Shown here: positions 1 to 9,250 of the stretch, one piece after another
How the letters are laid out: every line of letters begins with the position of its first letter
Numbering within the stretch: the first letter of the stretch is position 1
Assembly (NCBI GenBank): GCA_963830775.1
Contig: CAWHNT010000032.1
Coordinates: 186,001 to 250,000 of the forward strand
Reading direction: 5' to 3'
Length of the DNA stretch: 64,000 bases
From: CAWHNT01 sp963830775
GTDB lineage: Bacteria; Pseudomonadota; Alphaproteobacteria; Geminicoccales; Geminicoccaceae
Program-made: the position numbers and the translations under genes
The notes under the pieces: generated by a model
What the model was told of the DNA's origin: nothing
The model's database searches: none
What the model saw: only the letters and a program-made list of their open reading frames with translations

Positions 1-1
1 C

Positions 2-73
2 TTCGAGAACCGCCATCCGGAGCGGCGGGTGACCCAGACCTGGTGCCTGCGGATGGGCGGCCTCGAGGCCTGA
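2..73 (+). CDS. C-terminal end of an unidentified protein (partial)
   Basis: An open frame enters from the left edge and runs 23 codons to a TGA at 71-73, ending in MGGLEA. The codons are typical of the window (G/C at third positions). Only the tail is present, so I cannot name the family. A 147-base gap with an A/T-richer stretch near 128-150 then leads to the L,D-transpeptidase gene, so this gene and the next are probably separate transcription units. Confidence 0.45.
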   Translation, partial: FENRHPERRVTQTWCLRMGGLEA

Positions 74-220
74 CGGACCGGTCGACACGTCGGCAGGCTT
101 GCGGCCCACCTCGACAGGTCGTTATCACAGTTTCTTAATTTGTATCCTCTATCCGCTTCCCGCGCGCGGTCGGGAAGGGTAGATTCACTTCCGCGCTAAC
201 CGCCGTCGACGCAGGCTCGC

Positions 221-1948
221 ATGCACATAGCTACTTCGCGGCTGCTCCTGACCCTGACTTTGGCCACGGTGCCCTGGCTCCCGGCACAAGCGGCCACGCA
301 GCAGGCCCCGGTACCGGCGGCGACTGTCAAAAAGACGACCGCACCCGCACCGGCTGCCAGGAAGACCGCAGCACCCGCGACGGCCGCCAAGAAGGTTGCC
401 GCACCGGCCCTGGCGATCGAGGCGGCGGCGCGGGCCGATGCCGGCCTGACGCCGATCTATGCCGCGCGCGCGTTCAGCCCGCTATGGTCCGGCAGCCCCG
501 ACGCGGCGCTCCGGCGCTCCGTCATGCTGGCCCTTCTCGGCCGCGAGCAGCGCCATGTCGGCGGCGGTGCCGCGGTCGACAAGCTCACCCGCGTCTTCGC
601 GCAGGCCGGGACACAGGCCGAGGCCGAGCTGGGGCTCACCCGTGCCGCCATGGCCTACATGGAGCGCCGTGCCGCCGGCCGCTCGCTGTCGACGGCCGCC
701 GTCACCAATGCGCTGGCAGCGCTCGGTCGCGCCAGGCCCGGCTCGGACCTCGAGCTCGGCCTTGCCGAGCTGCGCGTGGTCGAGGCCCTGGGCGGCTGGT
801 CCATGGTCCGCATGCTGCCGCCGCCCTCGGCCCTGCTCCCGCCGCTGACGCCCATCCGCCCGGAGCTCGAGCTGGCCCTGCCCTACGAGCTGCGCCCCAA
901 GCCGCAGCCGGAGATGGCAGGCCTGCGCCGCCGTCTGGTCCAGTCGCTCGATCTCGACAGCCGCTACCTCGCCGGCGACGAGATGGACGGGAGTGTCCAG
1001 GAGGCGGTCCGCAGCTTCCAGACCCGGCACGGGCTGATCCCGGACGGTGTCGTCGGCGCCCGGACCGCCGCGGTGATGAACGAGAGCGTCGGCGCCCAGA
1101 TCCGGCAGGTCGAGCTCAACATGGCTCGCCCCGGGACCGAGGGGCGCGCCCGCCTCGCCCGCTACATCGAGGTCAATGTCCCGGCCTTCGAGCTGCGTCT
1201 GGTCGAGTCCGGGCGGACCACCTGGCGCTCGCGGATCATCGTCGGCGACAGCGACACGCCAACTCCGCTGTTCGACGACTGGATGCGCTACATCGAGCTC
1301 AACCCCTCCTGGTACGTGCCGCGGAGCATCGTGAAGGAGGTGCTGGACAAGGAGGTCAAGGAGCCGGGCTACATGAGCAAGGCCGGCTTCACCTGGCGCG
1401 GCGGCGGCGAGAACGGGGCCCCTGCCAGGCTGATCCAGCGGCCGGGGGCGGAGAACGCCCTGGGCCGGCTCAAGTTCGTGTTCCCGAACCATCACGCGGT
1501 CTACATCCACGACACGCCGAACCGCGGTCTGTTCAGCCGCCACGACCGCACGCTGAGCCATGGCTGCATCAGGCTGGAGCAGCCGATGGGCCTTGCCGTG
1601 GCGCTGCTCGGCAGCCAGGGCTGGGACGCGGCCCGGATCGAGATGGCGCTGGAGAAGCCCGGCACCCGCCGGCTGCTCCTGGAGAAGCCCGTCCCGGTCT
1701 TCCTCGACTACCGTACCGCGACCGTCGATCCGGACGGCCGTCTCCAGCTCTGGCAGGACATCTACGACTTCGACGCCAAGGGTGTCCTGCGCTTCGCCGG
1801 CAAGGGCCTGCCGCCCGAGAACCCGCCGGCACCCGCCCCGCCGCCGGTGCCGACGGCCCCCCAGCCGTCGCTGCCTTCCGCCGGCACGGTCGCCGCGAAC
1901 GAGGCCCCGGCGATGCCTCCGCCCCCGGTGGCGCCGACCGGCCTCTAG
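221..1948 (+). CDS. L,D-transpeptidase (YcbB/LdtD-like, YkuD domain)
   Basis: Periplasmic enzyme that forms 3-3 crosslinks in peptidoglycan, or attaches proteins to it. The 575-residue product has a signal peptide (about residues 1-24, ending AQA), a low-complexity Ala/Lys/Pro linker (25-65), a helical region, a peptidoglycan-binding domain at about 230-290 (EAVRSFQTRHGLIPDGVVG) and a YkuD catalytic domain at about 310-480. The catalytic motif SHGCIRL places His447 and Cys449, and an upstream conserved His sits in YIHDTP. The C-terminal 50 residues are Pro/Ala rich. Length and order match the long YcbB class rather than the short ErfK class. It converges with the phosphatase gene, with 19 bases between the stops. 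Confidence 0.9.
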   Translation: MHIATSRLLLTLTLATVPWLPAQAATQQAPVPAATVKKTTAPAPAARKTAAPATAAKKVAAPALAIEAAARADAGLTPIYAARAFSPLWSGSPDAALRRSVMLALLGREQRHVGGGAAVDKLTRVFAQAGTQAEAELGLTRAAMAYMERRAAGRSLSTAAVTNALAALGRARPGSDLELGLAELRVVEALGGWSMVRMLPPPSALLPPLTPIRPELELALPYELRPKPQPEMAGLRRRLVQSLDLDSRYLAGDEMDGSVQEAVRSFQTRHGLIPDGVVGARTAAVMNESVGAQIRQVELNMARPGTEGRARLARYIEVNVPAFELRLVESGRTTWRSRIIVGDSDTPTPLFDDWMRYIELNPSWYVPRSIVKEVLDKEVKEPGYMSKAGFTWRGGGENGAPARLIQRPGAENALGRLKFVFPNHHAVYIHDTPNRGLFSRHDRTLSHGCIRLEQPMGLAVALLGSQGWDAARIEMALEKPGTRRLLLEKPVPVFLDYRTATVDPDGRLQLWQDIYDFDAKGVLRFAGKGLPPENPPAPAPPPVPTAPQPSLPSAGTVAANEAPAMPPPPVAPTGL

Positions 1949-1967
1949 AAGCGCAGGTCAGCCGGCG

Positions 1968-3530
1968 TCAGCCCGGCTCGGCTGCCTCGACGATCTCCGT
2001 CCGGCGCACGCCCACAGCACTGGCCAGCAGCGTCAGCCGGTCGGCGACCACCTCGCTGTCCGGCACCCGGGCACTTCGGCCCACCTCCAGGTGCAGGCCG
2101 TCCGTGTCGATCCGGAGCCGGGCCCCTTCCAGGATTTCCGGCACGCTGCCGGAGATGCGGTAGCCCAGCAGCATGGTGCGGCCCAGGATCTGCGCCCGCC
2201 GGCGCGCGGTCGGGCTCAGGAGGCCGATGGCGGGCTCCAGCCGCGGGTCGTTCAGCCGGCCCGGGTAGCGGGCGTGGATGGCGGCGGCGAGGAAGACCCG
2301 CTCGGTGTGGTCGATGCCGATGAACGGGAACTGGAGCAGGCGGCGGAAGCTCTCCAGGCCCTGCAGGTCGGCATGGTCGCGCCAGGCGATGTCGGAAAGG
2401 GCGCAGGCCGCCACCCGCAGGCGCCGCTCGGAAGCGGTCTCGCCGGGGAAGAGGTCGTCCGTCCAGCGCGTCAGCGCCCGGCCGAAGCCGGCCACGCGCG
2501 CCAGCGGCACCCCCAGCACCTGCGCCCCCTCGATCAGCGGGTCGAGATAGCGCTCCTCGGCATCGAGCTGGGTGTAGAGCCAGCCCTCGCGCACGCCCAA
2601 GGCAGAGAACACCAGCTGGTCCGGCTCCAGCCGCTTCAGCACCCGGTCCAGGACCAGGGCCGCCGCCCTGATCGTCGGCACCCGGCGCGAGGGCACGCCC
2701 GGCACCTTCGCGACCTCCTCCTCCGGCATCCGCCACAGCTTGCGGATGAACTTGCGCGCCTTGGCCGCCTTCAGCGTGTAGCCGTGCACAACCCGCACCG
2801 GTGCATCGACGTTCGCCATGTGCACCTTGGCCAGCGCCCGCCAGCCCCCGCCCACGGCATGGAACACGGCACCTGTGAGGTTCGGCGGCAGCCGCGCCTT
2901 CAGGAGCTTGTCGACATGGTCCTTGGCCTTGACCCCGTGCCTGGCCAGCAGCGACTGCACCGGCAGGGCCCCCAGGGGCAGGCTCACCGAGCGCTCGCCC
3001 ACCCGGTCGTCGATCACCTCGACCACCTCGAGGCTGCCGCCGCCCATGTCGCCCACGAGACCGGTCGGCCGATAGAAGCCGGAAACCACGCCCAGCCCCG
3101 CATAACGGGCCTCCTCGCCGCCGCTCAGCACGCGGACGGCGAGCCCGGTCTCCTTCGCGATCTCGGCTGCCAGGGCCGGCCCGTTGCTGGCCCGGCGCAT
3201 GGCCTCGGTCGCCAGCACGTCGATGCGCGCGGCCTCCATCGCCGTGGCCACGGCCTGGAACCGGCGCACCGCCTCGACCGTGCGCCGCGCCCCTTCGGCC
3301 GGAAGCTCGCCGGTCTCGTCCAGCCCTTCCGCCAGCCGGCACAAGGACTTCTCGTTGAAGCGCGGGAACGGTGCCCGGCCCAGCTGGTCGTAGACCACGA
3401 GCCGGACCGAGTTCGAGCCGATGTCGACGATGGCATAATGCTGCTGCTCGCGCCGGAGCACCCGCTCCGGCACCAGCTCCAAGGGCCGGCTGACGGCCGG
3501 CTGATCCTGAGCGGCCGCGTCCTCGTTCAT
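1968..3530 (-). CDS. ppx: Ppx/GppA family exopolyphosphatase
   Basis: Cytoplasmic phosphatase of the actin/Hsp70 fold that cleaves terminal phosphate from inorganic polyphosphate or pppGpp. The 520-residue product shows the first phosphate-binding loop (VDIGSNSVRLVVYD, about residues 37-50) and the second (GDMGGGSLEVVEV, about 140-152). It also has a C-terminal HD-like helical domain (GIDHTERVFLAA), as in long Ppx proteins. The ATG at 3530 is preceded by a good Shine-Dalgarno (GGGAGGTGG). No ppk lies beside it; its upstream neighbour on the same strand is an ABC importer ending at 3628. Ppx and GppA cannot be told apart by sequence alone. Confidence 0.88.
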   Translation of the reverse strand: MNEDAAAQDQPAVSRPLELVPERVLRREQQHYAIVDIGSNSVRLVVYDQLGRAPFPRFNEKSLCRLAEGLDETGELPAEGARRTVEAVRRFQAVATAMEAARIDVLATEAMRRASNGPALAAEIAKETGLAVRVLSGGEEARYAGLGVVSGFYRPTGLVGDMGGGSLEVVEVIDDRVGERSVSLPLGALPVQSLLARHGVKAKDHVDKLLKARLPPNLTGAVFHAVGGGWRALAKVHMANVDAPVRVVHGYTLKAAKARKFIRKLWRMPEEEVAKVPGVPSRRVPTIRAAALVLDRVLKRLEPDQLVFSALGVREGWLYTQLDAEERYLDPLIEGAQVLGVPLARVAGFGRALTRWTDDLFPGETASERRLRVAACALSDIAWRDHADLQGLESFRRLLQFPFIGIDHTERVFLAAAIHARYPGRLNDPRLEPAIGLLSPTARRRAQILGRTMLLGYRISGSVPEILEGARLRIDTDGLHLEVGRSARVPDSEVVADRLTLLASAVGVRRTEIVEAAEPG

Positions 3531-3627
3531 CGCCTGCCACCTCCCGTGGAGCTCGGACAGTGGCCGAAAGAGCTGGGATCCGGAAGGGTGCCGGCCGGAA
3601 GCGCGCTGTGCTGCCGCGCCCAGGCGC

Positions 3628-4404
3628 TCAGCCGGCCCGGATCGCCTCCACCCTGATCTCCTCCACCAGCCGCGCCTTGAGGTCCGAGAACTCGGCCCCG
3701 GTCTTCATCCGGTAGTCCCGCGGATGCGGCAGGGGCACCGCCACGTCGGCCTTGATCCGCCCCGGCCGCGCCGTCATCACCACCACCCGGTTGGCGAGGA
3801 AGATCGCCTCCTCGATGTCGTGGGTGACGAACAGCACCGTCGTCCGCTCCGCCTCCCAGATCGCCAGCAGCAGCTCCTGCATGAGCGAGCGGGTCTGGTT
3901 GTCGAGCGCCCCGAACGGCTCGTCGAGCAGGAGGATCAAGGGCTCGTTCGCCAGCGCCCGGGCGATCGCCGTCCGCTGCTGCATCCCGCCCGAGAGCTGC
4001 CGCGGAAAATGCCGCTCGAAGCCCGTGAGCCCGACCTTGGCCACGTACGCGGCCACGATCCGTTCCCGCTCGGCTGCCGGCACGCCGCGCTCGCGCAGGC
4101 CGAAGGCGATGTTCCGCGCCACCGTGAGCCAGGGGAAGAGCGTGTAGGACTGGAACACCATGCCCCGGTCCGGCCCCGGCCCGCTCACCTCCCGCCCATC
4201 CAGCAGCACGCGGCCCGCGCTCGGCCGGTCGAGCCCGGCCACGATGCGCAGCAAGGTCGACTTCCCGCAGCCCGAGGGTCCCAGGATGGCCACGAAGTCG
4301 TTGTCCGGCACGGCGAGGCTGGTCGGCTCCAGCGCCCGGGTGGAGGGCGCGCCGCGCGCACCCGGGAACGTGCGCGACACCCCCTCCAGCACGAGCCCGC
4401 TCAA
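3628..4404 (-). CDS. ABC transporter ATP-binding protein (nitrate/sulfonate/taurine type)
   Basis: Energy-coupling subunit of a TauB/SsuB/NrtD-type importer, 258 residues. Walker A GPSGCGKST, Q-loop in MVFQSYTLFPW, signature LSGGMQQR, Walker B LILLLDEPFGALD and the switch His in FVTHDIEEA are all intact. The best start is TTG at 4404, which overlaps the permease stop as TTGA; an in-frame GTG at 4392 is the alternative. It belongs to a minus-strand operon: binding protein (5209-6171), permease (4401-5179), this ATPase. The substrate cannot be decided from sequence; nitrate, sulfonate, taurine and pyrimidine precursors are all transported by this family. Confidence 0.88.
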   Translation of the reverse strand: MSGLVLEGVSRTFPGARGAPSTRALEPTSLAVPDNDFVAILGPSGCGKSTLLRIVAGLDRPSAGRVLLDGREVSGPGPDRGMVFQSYTLFPWLTVARNIAFGLRERGVPAAERERIVAAYVAKVGLTGFERHFPRQLSGGMQQRTAIARALANEPLILLLDEPFGALDNQTRSLMQELLLAIWEAERTTVLFVTHDIEEAIFLANRVVVMTARPGRIKADVAVPLPHPRDYRMKTGAEFSDLKARLVEEIRVEAIRAG

Positions 4405-5179
4405 GCCAGGCTCCAGGGGAAGAGCCGGCGGTTCAGCGCCTTGAACAGGAAGTCGGAGACGAGCCCGATCACCCCGATGACGATGATGCCGAAGATGATC
4501 TGGCCGGTGTTCAGGAGCGCCTGGCTGTCGACGATCATGTGCCCGATGCCGGACGAGGACCCGATCAGCTCGGCCACGATCACGTAGGTCCAGGCCCAGC
4601 CCAGGACGAGCCGCAGGATCTCGGCGATGCCCGGTGCCGAGGCCGGCAGCAGCACGCGGCTGCACGATCCCCGAAGGCCGCGCCCCCAGCGTGTAGGCCG
4701 CCTCCACCAGGTCCCGCCGTACGGAGCCCACGGCGACCGAGACCATGATCACGAGCTGGAAGAAGGAGCCGATGAAGATCACGAGCAGCTTCTGCATCTC
4801 CCCCAGCCCCGCCCAGAGGATGAGCAGCGGGATGAAGGCCGAGGCCGGCAGGTAGCGCGCGAACGAGACGAAGGGCTCCAGGAACGCCTCGACCGGCTTG
4901 AACGCCCCCATGAGGATGCCCAGCGGCACCCCGATCAGCGGCCGCGAGCGCGAACCCGCCCACCACGCGCCAGATCGTGACCGCGATGTCGTAGGCGAAG
5001 CCGAACGCCACCAGCAGGTTGACGCCTTCCCGCACCATGGTGAGCGGGTCGGCCAGGAAGAACGGCGACACCCACCCGCCGAAGGTCGCGAGCGACCACA
5101 GGCCGATGAAGAGGATGAAGAACGCCGCCCCCAGCCCGACGCGGGCCAGAGGCGGGATGGGCTCAAGCGGCCGGGGCAT
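4401..5179 (-). CDS. ABC transporter permease (TauC/SsuC type), two frameshifts
   Basis: Inner-membrane channel subunit of the same importer. The protein is readable only by joining three frames: residues 1 to about 80 (starting MPRPLEP, with TM helix FFILFIGLWSLATF), a middle part containing GVPLGILMGAF and ILWAGLGEMQKLLVIF, and a C-terminal part with the EAA-type loop region, LGWAWTYVIVAELIG and IIVIGVIGLVSDFLFK. The breaks lie at about 4941 and 4659, and each is repaired by removing one base. The restored product is 258 residues, normal for the family. Because both breaks behave like single-base insertions and the flanking operon is intact, I read this as sequence error and not as a decayed gene. 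Confidence 0.82.
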
Positions 5180-5208
5180 GGGACGACTGGGGAACTATCG
5201 GCCGGAGA

Positions 5209-6171
5209 TCAGTCGATGAACCTCGTGTCGATGATGCTCTCGATCGCCGGCACCTGGCGGATGATCCCCAGATCCAGGAGCAGCTGGGCCGCCTCCTTGC
5301 TGAAGCTCTGGATCTCGCCCGCGAAGAAGGTCTTGTTGGCCGCGCGGTCCTGCCAGCGGAGGTATTTGGCGGAAGCGGCGAACTGCTCGCCCGTCTGCTT
5401 CACGTCGGCACCCATGATCCCGTAGGCCTGCTCGGGCTGCTGCGCGATCATCTCCAGGGCCTGGAAGTAGCTTTGGGCCAGCGCCTTGCCGGCCTCGGCG
5501 TTGCCGTCGAGGAAGGCGGGCGTGCAGCCGAACGTGTCCATGATCATCGGGTAGTCGAGCGTGGTGGCGATGATCTTGCCGGCCTCGGGCTTGTCGCGCA
5601 CGGCCGAGAGATAGGGCTCGTAGGTCATGGCGGCGTCGTTCTGCCCGGCGATGAAGGCCTGGGCCGCCGCCGCCGGTTCCAGGTTCAAGACCGTGACGTC
5701 CTTCACCGAGAGGCCGTTCTTGGAGAGGAACCAGGCAAGCGTGAAGAAGGGTGCGGTCCCGGGCGCCGAGGCCGCCACGGTCTTGCCCTTGAGCTCCTTG
5801 ATCGAGCCGATCTCGTTGCGGACGACCATGCCGTCCGCACCGTAGGACTTGTCGAGCTGGAAGATTTGCCGGGTCGGCACGCCGTTGGCGTTCCAGACGA
5901 TCCAGGTCTCGACGGTCGTGGCCGCGCACTCGATGTCGCCCGAGGCGATCGCGAGGTGCCGGTCCTTCTGCGGGATCTTCTTGATCGTCACGTCGAGCCC
6001 GTTGCGCTCGAAGATCCCCGCCTGCTTCGCCAGCGTCAGCGGCGCGAACCCCGTCCACCCGCTGATCCCGATCCCCACCTCCACGGGTTCCGCCGCCTGG
6101 GCGGCACCGCTTCCCAGCACCAGCCAGAAGGCCGCCAGCATCCCGATTCCGCGCATCCGCCTCATCGCCAT
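5209..6171 (-). CDS. ABC transporter substrate-binding protein (SsuA/NMT1-like)
   Basis: Periplasmic binding protein of the importer. The ATG at 6171 (or the in-frame ATG at 6165, better spaced from AGAGAGG) gives about 320 residues. A signal peptide ends near AAQAAEP. The mature part begins EVGIGISGWTGFAPLTLA and contains the family's KQAGIFERNGLDV segment, followed by GDIECAATTVETW. A longer reading frame extends upstream, but its extra 33 residues lack signal character and I excluded them. The stop is 29 bases before the permease start. Family membership is clear; the ligand is not. Confidence 0.85.
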   Translation of the reverse strand: MAMRRMRGIGMLAAFWLVLGSGAAQAAEPVEVGIGISGWTGFAPLTLAKQAGIFERNGLDVTIKKIPQKDRHLAIASGDIECAATTVETWIVWNANGVPTRQIFQLDKSYGADGMVVRNEIGSIKELKGKTVAASAPGTAPFFTLAWFLSKNGLSVKDVTVLNLEPAAAAQAFIAGQNDAAMTYEPYLSAVRDKPEAGKIIATTLDYPMIMDTFGCTPAFLDGNAEAGKALAQSYFQALEMIAQQPEQAYGIMGADVKQTGEQFAASAKYLRWQDRAANKTFFAGEIQSFSKEAAQLLLDLGIIRQVPAIESIIDTRFID

Positions 6172-6374
6172 CCTCTCTACCTGCCCGCGGCCCCGCCTCA
6201 GTGTTAGGGCAGGCCGCCATCGGCGGGAAGCGAGCGCAGCGCAACAAGGCCCGTTCTCGGACGGCCGCAATCAGGCGCATCCGGATTGCGGCCTGTTGAA
6301 GCACCCCGACAAATTTCGCGACCTTGTGGCAAGCCTATGGCATTTCCCCGCTCCGGCAGGAGGAGGCAACAGCA

Positions 6375-6662
6375 ATGCATGTGCCACAGGCTTGCGAGTT
6401 TCGCGGCGCGCATGGAGGGATGGCGGTCGTCGTCTGCCCGCCGGGGCTGGGCGACGCCGAGCTGCGCATGATCGGCCGCCGCGCCTGCTTCGGCCGCCAG
6501 GACTGCACGGCATGGTTCTGGGACGATCGCGACAGCGCGCCGGAAGCCCCGCCCACCCCCGAGCAGCCGATGTCCGAGGCCCAGGCCGACGCCGCTGTCG
6601 CGATCTACATCGCGAGCACGGACCGGGTCTGCCGCGCCATGCCGGACGAGCAGGCAGCCTGA
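6375..6662 (+). CDS. small Cys-containing hypothetical protein
   Basis: A 95-residue protein that I do not recognise. The start at 6375 is supported by a strong AGGAGGAGG Shine-Dalgarno about 9 bases upstream. The N-terminal half is compact (AVVVCPPGLGDAELRMIG, RRACFGRQDCTAWFWDD), and the C-terminal half reads like a short helix (MSEAQADAAVAIYIAS). It has five cysteines (C7, C23, C36, C42, C87) but no signal peptide or CxxC pair. The WFWDD segment, preceded by a Cys-rich turn, may be a stable mini-fold. It stands alone between the ABC importer (divergent) and the Ohr gene. Confidence 0.6.
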   Translation: MHVPQACEFRGAHGGMAVVVCPPGLGDAELRMIGRRACFGRQDCTAWFWDDRDSAPEAPPTPEQPMSEAQADAAVAIYIASTDRVCRAMPDEQAA

Positions 6663-6809
6663 CCGCTTCGTCGGGCGGGCCCCGGCCGCGGGATGCGGTT
6701 GAACTCGCTCGACGGCCGGACATGTTATGGCCGGCGCCGGGACTGCACGGATGAGGCCGGCGGTGCGCGGCCGCGACCACTTCCCGAAGAAGCAGCAGGA
6801 GGCCAAGCC

Positions 6810-7238
6810 ATGTCCGTCGACGTGAAGTACACCACCAGCGCCACGGCCACCGGCGGCCGTGACGGCCGCTCCGCCACCAAGGACGGCAGCCTGGACGTGA
6901 AGCTGGCCACGCCCAAGGAGCTGGGCGGCGGTGGTGGCCCGGGCAACAACCCGGAGCAGCTGTTCGCGGCCGGCTATGCCGCCTGCTTCCTGGGGGCCAT
7001 GAAGTTCGTGGCCTCGCAGGGCGGGACGGCCAAGGTGCCGAACGATGCCACGGTGACCTCGACGGTGGGCATCGGCCCGCGCTCGGAGGGCGGCTTCGGC
7101 ATCACCGTGGCCCTCGACATCGGGCTCCCCGGCGTGGACAAGGCGCAGGCGCAGGAGCTGGTGGAGAAGGCGCACCAGGTCTGCCCCTACTCGAACGCCA
7201 CCCGTGGCAATGTGGACGTCAAGCTCAACGTCGCTTGA
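6810..7238 (+). CDS. ohr: organic hydroperoxide resistance protein (Ohr/OsmC family)
   Basis: Cytoplasmic thiol peroxidase that reduces organic hydroperoxides using two redox cysteines. The 142-residue product carries both: Cys59 in GYAACFLGAM and Cys125 in HQVCPYSNATRGN, the arrangement typical of the Ohr subgroup. ATG at 6810 follows AGGAGG. No MarR-type OhrR regulator gene is next to it, so its regulation is not shown here. The gene appears monocistronic, with 147 bases upstream and 80 downstream. Confidence 0.9.
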   Translation: MSVDVKYTTSATATGGRDGRSATKDGSLDVKLATPKELGGGGGPGNNPEQLFAAGYAACFLGAMKFVASQGGTAKVPNDATVTSTVGIGPRSEGGFGITVALDIGLPGVDKAQAQELVEKAHQVCPYSNATRGNVDVKLNVA

Positions 7239-7318
7239 GTTGGGCGGCGGCTTGCCCCTTTAAAGGCACGCGCTCCCATGAGCTGCGGGGCGCGCCACCA
7301 TAGGGAGGGGGTGTGGCG

Positions 7319-8542
7319 ATGGCCGAGCAGGCATTGGCGGGTATCAGGGTCCTCGATCTCACCCGCATCCTGGCCGGCCCCAGCCTCACCCAGCTCCTGG
7401 GCGATCTCGGCGCCGACATCATCAAGATCGAGCGCCCGGGCGAGGGCGACGACACCCGCAAGTGGGGCCCGCCCTATGTGCAGGGCAAGGACGGAGAGCC
7501 CACCCGCGAGAGCGCCTATTATCTGAGCGCCAACCGCAACAAGCGCTCGGTCGCCATCGACATCGCCCATCCCGAGGGCCAGCGCCTCGTCCGCCGGCTG
7601 CTCACCGGCTGCCAGATCCTGGTCGAGAACTTCAAGGTCGGCGGGCTCGCCAAGTTCGGCCTCGACTTTCAAAGCCTCCAGGCCGAGTTCCCGGCCCTGG
7701 TCTACTGCTCGGTCACCGGCTTCGGCCAGACGGGCCCCTACGCCCCGCGCGCGGGCTACGACTACCTGGCCCAGGGCTATGGCGGGATCATGAGCCTCAC
7801 CGGCGAGCCCGACGGCGAGCCGGTGAAGGTGGGGGTGGGCATCTGCGATCTCATGTGCGCCATGTACGGCTCGGTGGCCGTCCTGGCTGCCCTGCGGCAC
7901 GCCGAGCGGACGGGCCAGGGCCAGCATGTCGACATGGCGCTGCTCGACACGCAGGTGGCCTGGCTGGTGAACGAGGGCATGAACTACCTGGTCTCGGGCC
8001 AGGTGCCGCGCCGGCTCGGCAACGAGCACGCCAACATCGTCCCCTACAAGGTGTTCGAGAGTGCGGACGGCTACGTCATCCTGGCCGTCGGCAACGACGC
8101 CCAGTTCCGCCGCTGGTGCGCCTTCGCCGGGGCCGACGAGCTTGCCGCCGATCCGCGCTTCCTGACCAATCCCCTGCGGGTGACGAACCGGGAGGCGCTC
8201 TATGCGCTGATGCCGGACTACACCCGGCGCAAGACCACGCAGGCCTGGGTCGACGGGCTGGCAGCGCTGGGCGTGCCCTGCGGGCCGGTCAACAATCTGG
8301 ACCAGGTCTTCGCCGACCCGCAGGTGGTGGCCCGCGGCATGCGGATCGAGATGCCGCATCCGCAAGCCGCCTCCGGCACCGTCCCGCTGATCGCGAGCCC
8401 GATCAAGATGAGCGCCACGCCGCCCAGCTACCGCCACGCGCCACCGACCCTGGGCCAGCACACGGACGAGGTGCTGGAGGAGCTGCTGGGCCTCGATGCC
8501 GGGGAGCGTGGACGCCTGCGCGAGCAGGGGATCATCGGCTGA
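7319..8542 (+). CDS. class III CoA-transferase (CaiB/BaiF family)
   Basis: Enzyme that moves CoA between carboxylic acids, of the formyl-CoA, carnitine and succinyl-CoA:acid transferase family. The 407-residue product opens with LAGIRVLDLTRILAGP and has the DLGADIIKIERPG CoA-binding segment, YYLSANRNKRS, and the catalytic Asp region HVDMALLDTQVAWL. ATG at 7319 is 8 bases after GGGAGGGG; the GTG at 7313 is too close to it. Length and motifs are intact. Nothing next to it identifies the acid used. Alpha-methylacyl-CoA racemases share this fold, so the exact reaction is open. Confidence 0.87.
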   Translation: MAEQALAGIRVLDLTRILAGPSLTQLLGDLGADIIKIERPGEGDDTRKWGPPYVQGKDGEPTRESAYYLSANRNKRSVAIDIAHPEGQRLVRRLLTGCQILVENFKVGGLAKFGLDFQSLQAEFPALVYCSVTGFGQTGPYAPRAGYDYLAQGYGGIMSLTGEPDGEPVKVGVGICDLMCAMYGSVAVLAALRHAERTGQGQHVDMALLDTQVAWLVNEGMNYLVSGQVPRRLGNEHANIVPYKVFESADGYVILAVGNDAQFRRWCAFAGADELAADPRFLTNPLRVTNREALYALMPDYTRRKTTQAWVDGLAALGVPCGPVNNLDQVFADPQVVARGMRIEMPHPQAASGTVPLIASPIKMSATPPSYRHAPPTLGQHTDEVLEELLGLDAGERGRLREQGIIG

Positions 8543-8627
8543 CCGGCCCCTTCACGGCTGCTTGCGGAACTTGTGGCTCGGCATGATATTGTAGTTGCAG
8601 AAGCGCCTCACAGGCTGAGCCACGACA

Positions 8628-9196
8628 ATGGGCCCGACACGTGTTCTTGCCGCTCTGATGGGCGGCCTGATGCTCGCCGGTTGCACGGATGGTGACCGCT
8701 ACGAGAACCGCACCTATGCCTATGACGGCTGGGGCAACCGCTCCGGCGGCTATTACGGTTATCCGTCCCGCTACTACGGGTACCCGTACCGATATTACGA
8801 CAATCGGCGGTACTACGACCACGATCATGACGACGACGATGATGATCATGACCACGAAACCACGATCACGACCAGGATCGCGCCGACCGTGATCGCTCGC
8901 AGGACGGCCGCTCGGAGAGCGCCGGGCGAAGGACGAGCTGCGATGAACGCACCCAGGTCTGCTACAAGGGCGGCAAGCTGAACACCGCCGAGACGCGGGA
9001 CGAGTTCGGCCGGGACGCTGCCCGCCGGACGACAAGGCTGCGCGAGCGCTACGACACCAAGGACATCTACCTGCCGCGCCGGAACGTGGTCTGCGATGGC
9101 GGCAGCAACACCTGCTATCGCGGCGGCAAGCCGGACCGGCAGGCCACCCGCGACCAGTTCGGCAGGAAGGCCGCACGGAAGGTCGACAAGGACTGA
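8628..9196 (+). CDS. lipoprotein with two Fels-1/YcgJ-like repeats (frameshifted)
   Basis: Predicted outer-membrane or periplasmic lipoprotein: the N-terminus ends in the lipobox LMLAGC (Cys19). Next come a Tyr/Gly-rich stretch (about 40-65) and an Asp/His-rich run (about 66-90). A single-base deletion near 8857, in an A run, breaks the frame. Restoring it gives 189 residues with two similar C-terminal units: CYKGGKLNTAETRDEFGRDA and CYRGGKPDRQATRDQFGRKA. Each unit has a further Cys a few residues upstream (SCDERTQVC, VCDGGSNTC), so each may hold a disulfide. The unit resembles the short Fels-1 prophage/YcgJ protein family, which normally has one copy. The Asp/His run could bind metal, but that is speculation. 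Confidence 0.6.
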
Positions 9197-9250
9197 GCAG
9201 GCGCGGCAGCCCTTGCCGGGGTAGCGGTGCCCGTGCTTGATCCGGGCGCC

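Noticed and set aside
128..150. A/T-rich stretch as a sigma-70 promoter of the L,D-transpeptidase gene
   Set aside because: TATCCT could be a -10 box, but no acceptable -35 box lies at 16-18 bases; the nearest TTGACA-like match is 26 bases away.
482..1561. Long minus-strand open frames opposite the L,D-transpeptidase, and similar long frames opposite most genes
   Set aside because: In very GC-rich DNA stop codons are rare, so antisense frames of hundreds of codons arise by chance. These translate to Arg/Ala/Gly/His-rich sequence without motifs, while the opposite strand has clear family motifs.
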